A stretch of 25,986 nucleotides of DNA from UBA4292 sp964648695 (GTDB lineage: Bacteria; Bacillota; Clostridia; Lachnospirales; Lachnospiraceae). The stretch lies in assembly GCA_964648695.1 (NCBI GenBank), contig CAZYLH010000015.1, forward strand, positions 1-25,986, in the 5' to 3' direction. The notes under the pieces are model-generated. The model was not told the origin of the DNA and searched no databases. It saw only the letters and a list, made by a program, of their open reading frames with translations. Below, piece after piece: positions 1 through 6,962 of this stretch (within the stretch, counting starts at the first letter, position 1; every line of letters starts with the position of its first letter). Position numbers and translations under genes: made by a program.

Positions 1-39
1 AAAACCGACACACCCTGAATCCTATCCAGAATGTGTCGG
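1..39 (-). terminator. Intrinsic terminator after brnTA (partial at window edge)
   Basis: On the minus strand CCGACACA pairs with TGTGTCGG. The stem continues inward through two G-U pairs and CTG/CAG to about 13 base pairs around a 9-base loop. It is followed by at least four T at the window edge. It lies about 110 bases after the brnA stop. The same stem sequence recurs in the terminator at 6959-6997. Confidence 0.7.
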
Positions 40-147
40 TAATCCAAACTGATGTGTCGCAATAATTGAAATTGGTTTTGGGAAAAATCCCTGTTGATAC
101 AATCAAAATTCTTGCATTCTTATTGATGATTTTTTCTATCTTTTAAT
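40..147. other. Short intergenic stretch after brnA
   Basis: There is no open reading frame here with a ribosome site. It holds a third half-copy of the hairpin arm (GATGTGTCG on the plus strand at 51-59), which could pair with the terminator arm at 5-12 as an alternative fold. On the minus strand there is also a small stem TTGAT-TGT-ATCAA. I see nothing else. Confidence 0.5.
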
Positions 148-384
148 CTACGCCCCTATCTCTTTGTTATCACCTGTTTTCCATGTTATTTGAGGTTCCT
201 TTTTGTTGTTTACGCAGTCCAATAAATATAGGTTGATGAGCGTTTGGTAAGGCATCTTCATCTTGTTTGCTTGCTTTTTAAAATAGTCTATAACTTGTGG
301 TGAGATTTTTATTGTCACTTGCTTCTTTAACTCTTTTGCGTAGGGATTTTTTTTTGCATTTGAAAAATCATATTCTTCTCTCAT
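148..384 (-). CDS. brnA: BrnA-like antitoxin
   Basis: This is the 78-residue antitoxin partner of the BrnT toxin. BrnA proteins neutralise BrnT by forming a complex with it and repress their own promoter through a ribbon-helix-helix domain. In the sequence, the N-terminus is charged (AKKNPYAKELKKQ), and it is followed by a strand VTIKISPQVIDYFKKQA and a helix pair with MPYQTLINLYLLDCV, the typical BrnA/CopG-like pattern. A GTG start at 393 is possible, but the ATG at 384 is preferred because GAGAGG lies 8 bases before it. That leaves one base between the brnT stop (386-388) and this start, so translation is probably coupled. The toxin-first order is normal for brnTA. Family membership rests on pattern and neighbour. 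The sequence is short, so other RHH antitoxins remain possible. Confidence 0.85.
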   Translation of the reverse strand: MREEYDFSNAKKNPYAKELKKQVTIKISPQVIDYFKKQANKMKMPYQTLINLYLLDCVNNKKEPQITWKTGDNKEIGA

Positions 385-385
385 A

Positions 386-676
386 TTAATCACCTCTCGA
401 TTCCATGTAAAATTTACTCTCTGTTTTGGTAGCTTTCCTTGCGGAGATAATCCTAATCACCATTTCGGAATCTCGATAGCAATGACAGACCACGAGCAGT
501 TTAGCCATGCTACTCATGCCAAGAATAACAAATCTATCCTCATCTTCTGAATGATCCGGATCGTCCTTCAGTAGAGCTTCCTCATCATAAAACACGGTCG
601 ACGCTTCATCAAAAGAAATTCCATGCTTCTTCTGATTAATTTGATTTTTGTTTTCATCCCAATCAAATATTATCAT
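386..676 (-). CDS. brnT: BrnT family type II toxin
   Basis: This 96-residue ribonuclease toxin has a RelE-like fold. BrnT of Brucella cleaves RNA and stops growth until BrnA binds it. The family pattern is clear from end to end: FDWDENKNQINQKKHGISFDEA at 4-25, a variable VFYDEEAL segment, DPDHSEDEDRFVILGMSS at 39-56, LLVVCHCYRD at 60-69 and the closing RIISARKATKTESKFY at 75-90. The conserved KHG, R (48) and RIISARKAT residues are all present, so the toxin looks intact. The ATG at 676 has AAGGGGG 8 bases upstream. It is transcribed with brnA from a near-consensus promoter at 707-735 that overlaps a palindrome, consistent with autorepression by the complex. BrnTA pairs are common on accessory DNA. 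Confidence 0.93.
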   Translation of the reverse strand: MIIFDWDENKNQINQKKHGISFDEASTVFYDEEALLKDDPDHSEDEDRFVILGMSSMAKLLVVCHCYRDSEMVIRIISARKATKTESKFYMESRGD

Positions 677-690
677 ATCGCCATCCCCCT

Positions 691-710
691 TAATGACTAC
701 GTAATAATTA
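691..710 (-). promoter_or_regulatory. Candidate BrnTA operator palindrome
   Basis: The plus-strand sequence TAATGACTACGTAATAATTA is an imperfect 20-base palindrome with 8 of 10 positions matching, centred on ACGT. It overlaps the -10 box and the expected transcription start of brnT. Ribbon-helix-helix antitoxins such as BrnA repress their own promoters, so this is the likely binding site. The assignment is inferred from position and symmetry. Confidence 0.5.
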
Positions 711-735
711 TAAAGTATTTACTCTATAATATCAA
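707..735 (-). promoter_or_regulatory. brnTA promoter
   Basis: On the minus strand, TTGATA (730-735), a 17-base spacer and a perfect TATAAT (707-712) make a strong housekeeping-type promoter. It sits 31 bases before the brnT start. Confidence 0.75.
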
Positions 736-756
736 GACTTTCCTTTTGAATTTTCC

Positions 757-801
757 TTATAACCCTCCTCTTTCTCTGGATTTGATTTTTGTGATCGCCA
801 T
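757..801 (-). CDS. Possible 14-codon mini-ORF (MAITKIKSRERGGL)
   Basis: An ATG at 801 is preceded by AGGAGG with 7 bases spacing, which is as good as any ribosome site in the window. It opens only 14 codons before TAA. It lies between the CAP-lipoprotein terminator (869-897) and the brnT promoter, with no promoter of its own that I can see. It may be the surviving 5' end of a deleted gene or a chance ORF. I do not recognise it, and no function is proposed. Confidence 0.25.
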   Translation of the reverse strand: MAITKIKSRERGGL

Positions 802-868
802 ATTTTTGCCTCCTGTTTTGTTTGTATTGATAAATCGGCGCATGGCCGAGTGTATCCGTTTAGACATA

Positions 869-897
869 CAAAAAGAGCAGCTGTTTTTAGCTGCTCT
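869..897 (-). terminator. Terminator of the surface-protein operon
   Basis: On the minus strand AGAGCAGCT pairs perfectly with AGCTGCTCT (9 base pairs, loop of 6), followed by TTTTTG. It lies 33 bases after the stop of the CAP lipoprotein and separates that operon from brnTA. Confidence 0.88.
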
Positions 898-930
898 GTC
901 GTTATTATATATGGGTGGCTTCCTGTTTAG

Positions 931-2313
931 TTATGAAGCCCGTTCTCCACTTAGTGTGCTGGTGGGGCTAACAATCGCCACCGCATACACATTGCTTCCA
1001 TCGCGGTAGAATGCTATACCACAGTACTTACCATAATCAGCCCTCTTTGTGATGGTTGCATAGTGCCCCGAGCTTGCCTTCCACTGCCCAAAAACTCTGT
1101 CTGCGATATCTTGTGAACCTTCATTTGACAAACAAACGCTTAGAGCTATATTCTCAACCGCGCCAGTATAAGACCCTGTGTGTGAGAAATCCTCTACTAT
1201 TTCTTTGGCGCGGATTTTAGCAAACTCCGCAAGCTCATCACTCCATATAAGGGATGTATATCCAAGGGATGCTCTTTCCTCGTTGAAAAGAGCAAATTCT
1301 ATCTGTGCGGCTTCATCGTCATAGGTGTAGGTGTAAGTATAGTAAGCGTCAACGGGTGCTGTGTAGGACAACCCATTCCAAGTAAAGGTTATCTCAGTAA
1401 GTTCTGCTTGGAGATAATAAGGAAACGTAACCGAACACGTTAAGCCGCTTAATAAAGATGTGTCGCTGACCGTGTAACTCACTTTGCCCTTGTCCCCTTG
1501 ATAAATAACGATGAATGTAAAGTTATCCAGGGTCACGTAACTGCCCTGCGTTCTTGAATATTCAGAACTTTGCGCATAAAATCCTATTGGTGTAAGGCTT
1601 GTCAGACAAGTGCTGTTGTTAAGGTTGGCATACAACACAAACCCATCCGGCACTGCGTCTAAGGAATATGTCACTCCGCTTGTGGTTGTGCTGGTGCTAC
1701 TGCTTGTGGTACTCGTACTGCTGCTTGTAGAGCTTGAGGTGCTGCTGCTCGTGCTACTGCTGGAAGTAGTAGTTGTTGCGCTGCTTGTACTCTCTCCTTC
1801 CTCGCTTGCCACAACCGTTACAGTGGTGCTTGCATCCAGATAGGTTACGGTGATCTCGTTTGTCTCTTCGCTAAGCGTCAGCGGACTTGCGCTCCATCCA
1901 TCGGGATTGGTGAGAACTTCGCCGTCACTCATTGTAACTTCCACAGTAAAATCAGAACCTATAAGCGTCTCCCCGATGTAGTGCGTTCCAGATACAGTTA
2001 CAGTCATGCTTGATACGCTTACCTCGCCGTCCTCATCATCGTCCGCATCCGCATCAGACTTATCAGATTTCTTGGAAGCGCTTTCTTCCTCATCTTCATC
2101 CTCGTCTGCGTCTGCCGGTCCTTCGGCACTGTCTGCCTCTTCATCCACAGTCTCCTCTGCATCATTGCCGGACGCGTCAACATCGTTAGCAGATACGTCA
2201 TTGCCGGAGACGTCATTGTCCGACACCTCTATTATATCGTTTGTCGTGCTCTTACTGCACGCTGTCAGCCCTAACATCATTATTGCTGATAAAATAAGTA
2301 TTAGTTTTTTCAT
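931..2313 (-). CDS. CAP/SCP-domain lipoprotein with Ig-like region
   Basis: This is a 460-residue exported lipoprotein. A lipobox LTAC places the lipidated cysteine at residue 19. Residues 30-96 are very acidic and begin with short NDVS-type repeats. Residues 97-170 resemble a bacterial Ig-like strand domain, and 175-212 are almost pure Ser/Thr linker. Residues 215-330 are beta-rich and unrecognised. Residues 334-450 form a CAP (SCP/PR-1, YkwD-like) domain with FNEER, SDELAEFAKIRAKEI, SHTG (His378), ENIA (Glu387) and SGHYAT (His417), the usual cavity residues. The molecular role of bacterial CAP domains is mostly unsettled. Its ATG shares one base with the TAA of the upstream repeat protein (TAATG), so the two are translationally coupled and probably work together at the cell surface. 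A clear terminator follows. Confidence 0.85.
   Translation of the reverse strand: MKKLILILSAIMMLGLTACSKSTTNDIIEVSDNDVSGNDVSANDVDASGNDAEETVDEEADSAEGPADADEDEDEEESASKKSDKSDADADDDEDGEVSVSSMTVTVSGTHYIGETLIGSDFTVEVTMSDGEVLTNPDGWSASPLTLSEETNEITVTYLDASTTVTVVASEEGESTSSATTTTSSSSTSSSTSSSTSSSTSTTSSSTSTTTSGVTYSLDAVPDGFVLYANLNNSTCLTSLTPIGFYAQSSEYSRTQGSYVTLDNFTFIVIYQGDKGKVSYTVSDTSLLSGLTCSVTFPYYLQAELTEITFTWNGLSYTAPVDAYYTYTYTYDDEAAQIEFALFNEERASLGYTSLIWSDELAEFAKIRAKEIVEDFSHTGSYTGAVENIALSVCLSNEGSQDIADRVFGQWKASSGHYATITKRADYGKYCGIAFYRDGSNVYAVAIVSPTSTLSGERAS
1678..1791 (-). repeat. Low-complexity Ser/Thr linker repeat
   Basis: These bases encode residues 175-212 of the CAP lipoprotein, a run made almost only of Ser and Thr codons in short S/T triplet units. 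The degenerate repeats create long meaningless open frames on the other strand and are a likely site of length variation. Confidence 0.7.
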
Positions 2314-4340
2314 TATGATTCCTTTTTTTCAAAGGAGTCCGTGTTCTCCATCCGCATTTTACGTGGCAGGATAATGGCTGCAGCCACCGCACCTGCGGCC
2401 AACACAATCACACATATCCCTACAGGCACCCAGATATTAGTCTTGGTTGAACCAGAGCTGTTATCATCCGCCGTGCTGGTAGTGGTGATGTCACTTGTGG
2501 ACGTGGTGCTGGTGTCCTGCTCTTCGGTAGAAGTGTCGTCTGTGTCTTCCTCCTCTAAAGAAGTCTCATCTGTACCCTCCTCTTTTGCGGATGTTTCGTC
2601 GATATCTTCCTCCTCAGTGGAAGTTTCATCAGTATCGTCATCTCCTGTGGATGCGTCGCTGGCGTTTTCCTCTTCAGTAGAAGTTTCACTGTTAGTGCTC
2701 TCAGCGTCTGAAGTGTTACTGGTACTACTCTCAGCGGCTGATGTGGCGCTGGTACTGCTCTCGGTTGCGGAAGTTGTGCTGGTAGTGCTCTCAGCTACTT
2801 CTCCGGTGGCTAATATCACCTCTGTCACCCCAACATAGCCACAGTCAATGCATTCCTCATGGCGACTTCCATCCTTGTTCTCAGTGGCCTCCTGATCGGT
2901 CACCCACTTGAAAGTGTGCACGGCGACGCCTGTCTTGCCATCGCCCTCCTGGCACTCATACCAGTGGTAAGTTCCATCGCTTGACCAAGCATCGCTGTAG
3001 CTATGTCCGGTGAGCGAAATGGTAGCGGTCTCGCGGCACAGTTCTTCATCGCAGGTAGCGCAGTAGATGACTTTGTCATAGCTGCCATCCTTCGTACATG
3101 TAGCTACAACCTCGTTTTCAATCTCCGGCTCTTTTAGCGTGTGCGTATGCTCTCCACAAAGTGTGCAAAAGCTATTCTTATAGGAGTGCGCTTCAGTGGT
3201 TGTATCATCCCCCTCTGTACAGCTCTTTATGTGCGTCCCGTCACCTTTGTCTGTATAGGTATAGCTGTGACCGGTGGCAGGAACAACCACGTACTCGCGG
3301 CTAAGCTCTTCATTACAGGTAGTGCAGTAGATGACTTCTTCGTAGCTGCCATTCGTTTTACAGGTAACATAGACCTCTTCTTCAATCACCGGCTCGCCAG
3401 GCACTGGCTCATGCTCCTCCTCACAGAGTGTGCAGGCGCTGTTCTCGTAGGAGTGCTCTTCAGTGGTTGTGTCATCTTTCTCTATGCAGCTCTTTGTATG
3501 CGTCCCGTCACCATTGTCGGTATAGACATAGGTGTGACCGGTGGCTAAAACAGTTACGGGCATACGGCTCAGCTCATTCTCACAGGTAATGCAATAGACG
3601 ACTGCGTCATAGCTGCCAGCTACTGTACAGGTGGCGGGAATATCGTTTTCAATCACCGTCTCGCCTGACGTGTGCGGTCCATTTCCAAAATCTCGAATAT
3701 TGATCTCATCCAGACTTTCAGGATCAGGGTTTATAGTATATAAAGTAACCTCACTGCCGTCAGAAACATACCATACAACCATCCCGCTATCGGTTACGAT
3801 GGGCTGACAATCAGAAAGGCGCATCTTAACCTCAATCCGGTTCGAAGTGAAATTTCCTTCCCCGTCCACCATTATCATATTGGTTCTTGTTTCTTTCGTA
3901 GTACTGTTATATTCTTCCCACATGATCAGGAAAGAATTATCTCCCAGTTTAACCAGTTGAGGTACTCCTGGTGTAATACCATCTTCATCTGTATAATCCG
4001 TCAGCCATATGAGCTCTGTCTCGGCGCTGCGCAAATTTTTATCTGTAACCGTCAGGAAGATATTGCGCTGGCCATAGACGTCATATGTATCTCCGTCCTG
4101 AACCACGGAATTTCCCACAATCAGGCAGTTGTCATCTGAAAGCTCAAATCCGCCCAGAGATACTCCGGTGTAATTATAATGGGCCGTTGTCGCCGAGTGA
4201 ATATTAAATGCTGTTGTATAATTACTACCAACGCTTGTGATGCTGCTTAGAGAAGAACGGCTAATAACAACACCTCTGGTGGGGCTATAATCGCCTAGAT
4301 CGACACGGTAGATATACGTTCCGTCTGTCTGAATGTATAC
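2313..4340 (-). CDS. 3' part of frameshifted membrane-anchored C-x2-C repeat protein
   Basis: This is the downstream portion of one gene whose beginning is at 5020. The frame is open from just after a TGA at 4344-4346. A GTG at 4118 is the nearest formal start, but 74 codons upstream of it continue the same sequence (VYIQTDGTYIYRVDLGDY...), so the true start is in the 5' part. Counting from the GTG, residues 1-145 finish a beta-rich domain. Residues 154-430 hold three related units with GSY..VIYC.TC.EELSRE, TGHSY.YTD and C-x2-C knuckles. Residues 445-555 are Ser/Thr/acidic, including ten-residue D-T-D-E-T-S-T-E-E-E type repeats. Residues 562-584 are a membrane helix followed by RKMRM, a cytoplasmic stop. 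No LPXTG motif is seen. Its TAA overlaps the CAP lipoprotein ATG. The function is unknown; a surface display or binding role is inferred. Confidence 0.75.
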   Translation of the reverse strand, partial: VYIQTDGTYIYRVDLGDYSPTRGVVISRSSLSSITSVGSNYTTAFNIHSATTAHYNYTGVSLGGFELSDDNCLIVGNSVVQDGDTYDVYGQRNIFLTVTDKNLRSAETELIWLTDYTDEDGITPGVPQLVKLGDNSFLIMWEEYNSTTKETRTNMIMVDGEGNFTSNRIEVKMRLSDCQPIVTDSGMVVWYVSDGSEVTLYTINPDPESLDEINIRDFGNGPHTSGETVIENDIPATCTVAGSYDAVVYCITCENELSRMPVTVLATGHTYVYTDNGDGTHTKSCIEKDDTTTEEHSYENSACTLCEEEHEPVPGEPVIEEEVYVTCKTNGSYEEVIYCTTCNEELSREYVVVPATGHSYTYTDKGDGTHIKSCTEGDDTTTEAHSYKNSFCTLCGEHTHTLKEPEIENEVVATCTKDGSYDKVIYCATCDEELCRETATISLTGHSYSDAWSSDGTYHWYECQEGDGKTGVAVHTFKWVTDQEATENKDGSRHEECIDCGYVGVTEVILATGEVAESTTSTTSATESSTSATSAAESSTSNTSDAESTNSETSTEEENASDASTGDDDTDETSTEEEDIDETSAKEEGTDETSLEEEDTDDTSTEEQDTSTTSTSDITTTSTADDNSSGSTKTNIWVPVGICVIVLAAGAVAAAIILPRKMRMENTDSFEKKES
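2829..3659 (-). repeat. Three tandem 85-100 residue C-x2-C repeat units
   Basis: Three in-frame direct repeats encode units at 3659-3405, 3392-3138 and 3128-2829. Units 1 and 2 are close copies (GSY, YC.TC, TGH.Y.YTD.GDGTH.KSC, DDTTTE.HSY.NS.CTLC). Unit 3 diverges in its second half. Each unit carries two C-x2-C pairs. Confidence 0.8.
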
Positions 4341-5020
4341 TGATCAAAGGAGTGACTGACATACCCGTAGTTCATATTCCAGACTCCATAGAATGAGCTG
4401 CTCACCGTCATTGTTTCCTCGTCAATGACAAAGGTCATATTTGCTTGATGGCCGTTATTCATTTCATGGGAGGTGTGAATATAGAGCTTTCCGTTAGTCT
4501 CCGTCATACGCAAAGAACCTGCATCAAAAGGGACAGTGGTATTGATATTAGAGAGGCTAAGCTCACCCACACGCTCCCAGTCAAGGCTATACTTTACCAC
4601 CCGCATGACCTCAACTTCACTGGATCCTTCTTCATTTTCCTGAGCAAATACCAGATAATATGCATCCGAACCGGCATAAAATCCGCCAAAAATGGGAAGC
4701 TCACATGTAACGGACAAACTACTTAAAAATGTACCATCGGCAGAATAAGTCTCCACCAGCACCTCATCATCCGTGTATTCCACTCTCACCAGGTTACCAT
4801 CCGATGTTTCAACCAAATAGGAATTCACGACATTCGCATGGTATCTGGTGTAACTGTTGTCCGATGCGTTGTCGGTCACATAGCCATCGGTAAGGGTTAT
4901 CTGTCCCGATGCGTTTACATCTTCGTTGTCGGCATACGCAAGAGGTGTATATATACACCAATTACAAATCACTGCCAACATCAGCAACACACCAACGCCT
5001 TTTAGCCATCGTACTTTCAT
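4295..5020 (-). CDS. 5' part of the frameshifted surface protein (signal peptide, beta-rich domain)
   Basis: This is the N-terminal 227 residues of the same protein as the downstream part, then 14 out-of-frame residues (YTFRQTERISTVSI) and a stop. Residues 1-30 are a signal peptide (basic MKVRWLK, hydrophobic GVLLMLAVICNWCIY, then LAYA). Residues 35-227 are a beta-rich region with repeated strand motifs (YLVETSDGNLVRVEY, LYIHTSHEMNNGHQANMTFVIDEETMTVSS). These resemble the beta-propeller-like starts of clostridial surface proteins, although I cannot name the domain. The break lies near 4336-4342, after SHSFDQ. Dropping a TA from TATA, or adding one base, would join it to the open frame downstream, giving about 902 residues in total. 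ATG 5020 has AGAAGGAG 9 bases upstream and a good promoter at 5101-5128. The gene is either a pseudogene, or intact in reality with a sequencing error here. Confidence 0.78.
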   Translation of the reverse strand: MKVRWLKGVGVLLMLAVICNWCIYTPLAYADNEDVNASGQITLTDGYVTDNASDNSYTRYHANVVNSYLVETSDGNLVRVEYTDDEVLVETYSADGTFLSSLSVTCELPIFGGFYAGSDAYYLVFAQENEEGSSEVEVMRVVKYSLDWERVGELSLSNINTTVPFDAGSLRMTETNGKLYIHTSHEMNNGHQANMTFVIDEETMTVSSSFYGVWNMNYGYVSHSFDQYTFRQTERISTVSI

Positions 5021-5046
5021 CCAAAAATTCTCCTTCTCTTGTTCCT

Positions 5047-5087
5047 CTAAACTATAGTTTAGATTTATGTCTTACTGTCAATGACAG
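5047..5087 (-). promoter_or_regulatory. Two palindromes in the surface-operon leader
   Basis: Between promoter and ribosome site lie a perfect 16-base palindrome CTAAACTATAGTTTAG (5047-5062) and CTGTCA-A-TGACAG (5075-5087). They could be repressor operators or RNA stems. No regulator can be assigned from the window. Confidence 0.4.
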
Positions 5088-5100
5088 CAATACCTATAAT

Positions 5101-5128
5101 ATTATACATATTATTCAGGATTTTTCAA
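5101..5128 (-). promoter_or_regulatory. Promoter of the repeat-protein/CAP-lipoprotein operon
   Basis: On the minus strand, TTGAAA (5123-5128), a 16-base spacer and TATAAT (5101-5106) precede the first start by about 80 bases. A TTGACA further upstream is badly spaced for this -10 box. Confidence 0.65.
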
Positions 5129-5177
5129 CAATTTTTGTCAATTGTTTAGAATATTTGAATTTTTCGTGAAAGCCAAA

Positions 5178-5193
5178 ATTGATGGCGATCAAT
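5178..5193 (-). terminator. Weak hairpin at the end of the ABC-F gene
   Basis: ATTGAT-CGCC-ATCAAT forms a 6-base-pair AT-rich stem overlapping the stop codon, followed by only TTT. It is a possible weak terminator. Confidence 0.3.
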
Positions 5194-6812
5194 ATAGAAT
5201 TTTTTCATCATCTAGTGAAGATTGAAAAATTTGTTTGTCACGAATTGATAATACATTGGTAGCGATTGCTTTAATAAAAGCACGGTCGTGTGATGTGAAC
5301 AACAGTGTCCCCTCGAATTCTGACAATAATTCCTGTATGGCCTCAATGGATGGAATATCGAGATAATTTGTCGGCTCATCAAGCACAAGAACATTTGCCC
5401 CGCTGACAAATATTCTGGCAAAAGCAAGGCGGATGCGTTCGCCTCCTGACAGCACCGATACAGGCTTTTGAAGATCCTGCGCAGTAAACAATAACCGAGC
5501 AAGAGTTATTCGAACGATATTTTGCGGCTGTACACTGGTCCCCATAACGTTTTCAAGTACTGTATCATCATAACTGAGATTTGAAAGGTCTTGTTGTAGA
5601 TATCCAATCTTCGCTTTAGGGACAACTCTAACCAACTTCCCTTCGATGATAAGTCTGATCAAAGTTGTCTTTCCCACACCATTTTCGCCAAGCAACACTG
5701 TATGAGAACCTCGTGGCAAACGAAAGGCTGCATTTTTGAAAATTTCTTTGCCGTTTTCATATGCATACGATAAATCATCGGCCTCCATAATAATCGGATT
5801 CTTAGGGGGATCAGTAAGACTAAAAATTGGGCGCAGCTTTGGAAGTTCGTGTGGTTTTTCCTTAACCTCCATGTGTTCCATGCGCTTTTTTATATTTTGC
5901 GCACTCCGTTCAATGCTCTTTGCCTTACCCTTGGGACTACGTCTTGCTGTAGAAAAATCACGGGCTTTCGCTTCACTTGCCGAGATACCTCGCGGCTTTT
6001 TCTCAGCTTTTCTTGCCTGTTCCTTTTTTGTTTGATATATCGCAGCCAGTCTTTTCATCTCATCCGTATACTGCTCATATTCAAAATANNNNNNNNNNNN
6101 NNNNNNNNNNNNNNNNNNNNNNNNNNNNNNNNNNNNNNNNNNNNNNNNNNNNNNNNNNNNNNNNNNNNNNNNNNNNNNNNNNNNNNNNTTTCATCTCATC
6201 CGTATACTGCTCATATTCAAAATACGCGCGATCAAGCGCCTGCATCTTTTGTTCACGGTAATCAGAATAATTCCCCGAAAAAGTCTTGACCTCTCCTGCC
6301 TCTATCTCAATGATAGTATTGCACTGTCTATCAAGAAAATCACGATCGTGGCTCACAAGTACAAAGCTATCAATTGCAGAGAGTCTATAATTGAGATATT
6401 TAAGTCCTTCTTCATCGAGATGAGATGTGGGTTCATCGAGTAAAAACAGTAAGCTTCCATTACTAAATAGTTTTGCAAGACGAAGCCGTGTCCCCTCACC
6501 GCCACTAACTACATCGGCATCGACAAGGTCCTGGACTCCAAAAAGGCTAAGTTCCCGCGGATCAGCTATGTGATGAGTGTCATCTGCCATCTGCGTAAAA
6601 TACTGTGGTTTACAATTTATTTTTATTGCCCCTTCATCCGGTAAGATTTCCCCTCCAAGCAGGCGCAGCAGTGTCGTTTTTCCAGAACCGTTTATCCCAA
6701 CCAGCCCTATTCTATCGCCTTCATGTATTTCAAGTTTCCTAATATGAAACAGAGTTCTTGTGCCAAAGGAAATTGAAATATTTTCAGCGAGTAACAATAA
6801 TTTTTTTTGCAT
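5189..6812 (-). CDS. ABC-F ribosomal protection ATPase, Vga/Msr-like (interrupted by an artefactual gap)
   Basis: ABC-F proteins of this class bind the ribosomal E site and dislodge antibiotics (lincosamides, streptogramin A, pleuromutilins or macrolides, depending on the member). They have two ATPase domains and no membrane part. Numbering is from ATG 6812, after merging the duplicated 36 bases that flank the N block, giving 495 residues. Domain 1 has Walker A GINGSGKT (39-46), a short route to the signature VSGGE (about 102) as in Vga/Msr, and LLDEP. A long basic linker follows (about 190-285, LAAIYQTKKEQARKAEKKPRG...). Domain 2 has GENGVGKT (330-337), LSGGE (409) and LVLDEPT. The ATG at 6833 is too close to the -10 box, whereas ATG 6812 has AAGGGGG 5 bases upstream. 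It is transcribed alone. The resistance spectrum cannot be read from sequence. Confidence 0.88.
6053..6224. other. 100-N gap flanked by an identical 36-base overlap
   Basis: N runs from 6089 to 6188. The 36 bases before it (6053-6088) are repeated exactly after it (6189-6224). Merging the copies gives one continuous ABC-F frame (...YEQYTDEMKRLAAIYQ...). The gap is therefore most likely a scaffold join of overlapping contigs with nothing missing. Confidence 0.9.
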
Positions 6813-6841
6813 ATACTCCCCCTTAAACTTCATGATTAAGT

Positions 6842-6870
6842 ATTATAGCAAAAAGGCTAACCAATCACAA
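6842..6870 (-). promoter_or_regulatory. Promoter of the ABC-F gene
   Basis: On the minus strand, TTGTGA (6865-6870), a 17-base spacer and TATAAT (6842-6847) precede the gene. The expected leader before ATG 6812 is only about 25 bases, too short for an antibiotic-sensing uORF attenuator. Confidence 0.6.
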
Positions 6871-6930
6871 CATCCCAGCAAGACAGATAAGACGGTTTTT
6901 CCCCAACCGCCAGTATGACTTTTTATTTGC

Positions 6931-6962
6931 TTTTCTTGTGCGCCACAGGGCGCACAAGAAAA
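6931..6962. repeat. Perfect 14-base-pair inverted repeat
   Basis: TTTTCTTGTGCGCC, a 4-base loop ACAG, then GGCGCACAAGAAAA. The arms are perfect, but the T-rich arm comes first and the A-rich arm second, the reverse of a usual bidirectional terminator. It directly abuts the terminator at 6963-6997. Confidence 0.7.

Noticed and set aside
623..1009. Plus-strand 128-residue open frame over the brnT start, the intergenic region and the CAP gene end
   Set aside because: It overlaps two well-supported minus-strand genes, a promoter and a terminator, has no ribosome site, and its second half is the antisense of the CAP domain.
1610..2838. Long plus-strand open frames (1610-1843, 2006-2374, 2341-2838) rich in Leu/Val/Ser
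   Set aside because: They are the mirror of Ser/Thr/Asp/Glu low-complexity repeats, whose biased codons leave other frames free of stops. No ribosome sites are present.
4330..4350. Programmed -1 ribosomal frameshift in the surface gene
   Set aside because: No X-XXY-YYZ slippery site near the junction and no strong downstream structure. A mutation or sequence error is simpler.
6053..6224. Reading the 36-base copies as a genuine direct repeat or target-site duplication around a mobile element
   Set aside because: The copies end exactly at the N run on both sides and merging restores the protein. An assembly overlap explains everything.
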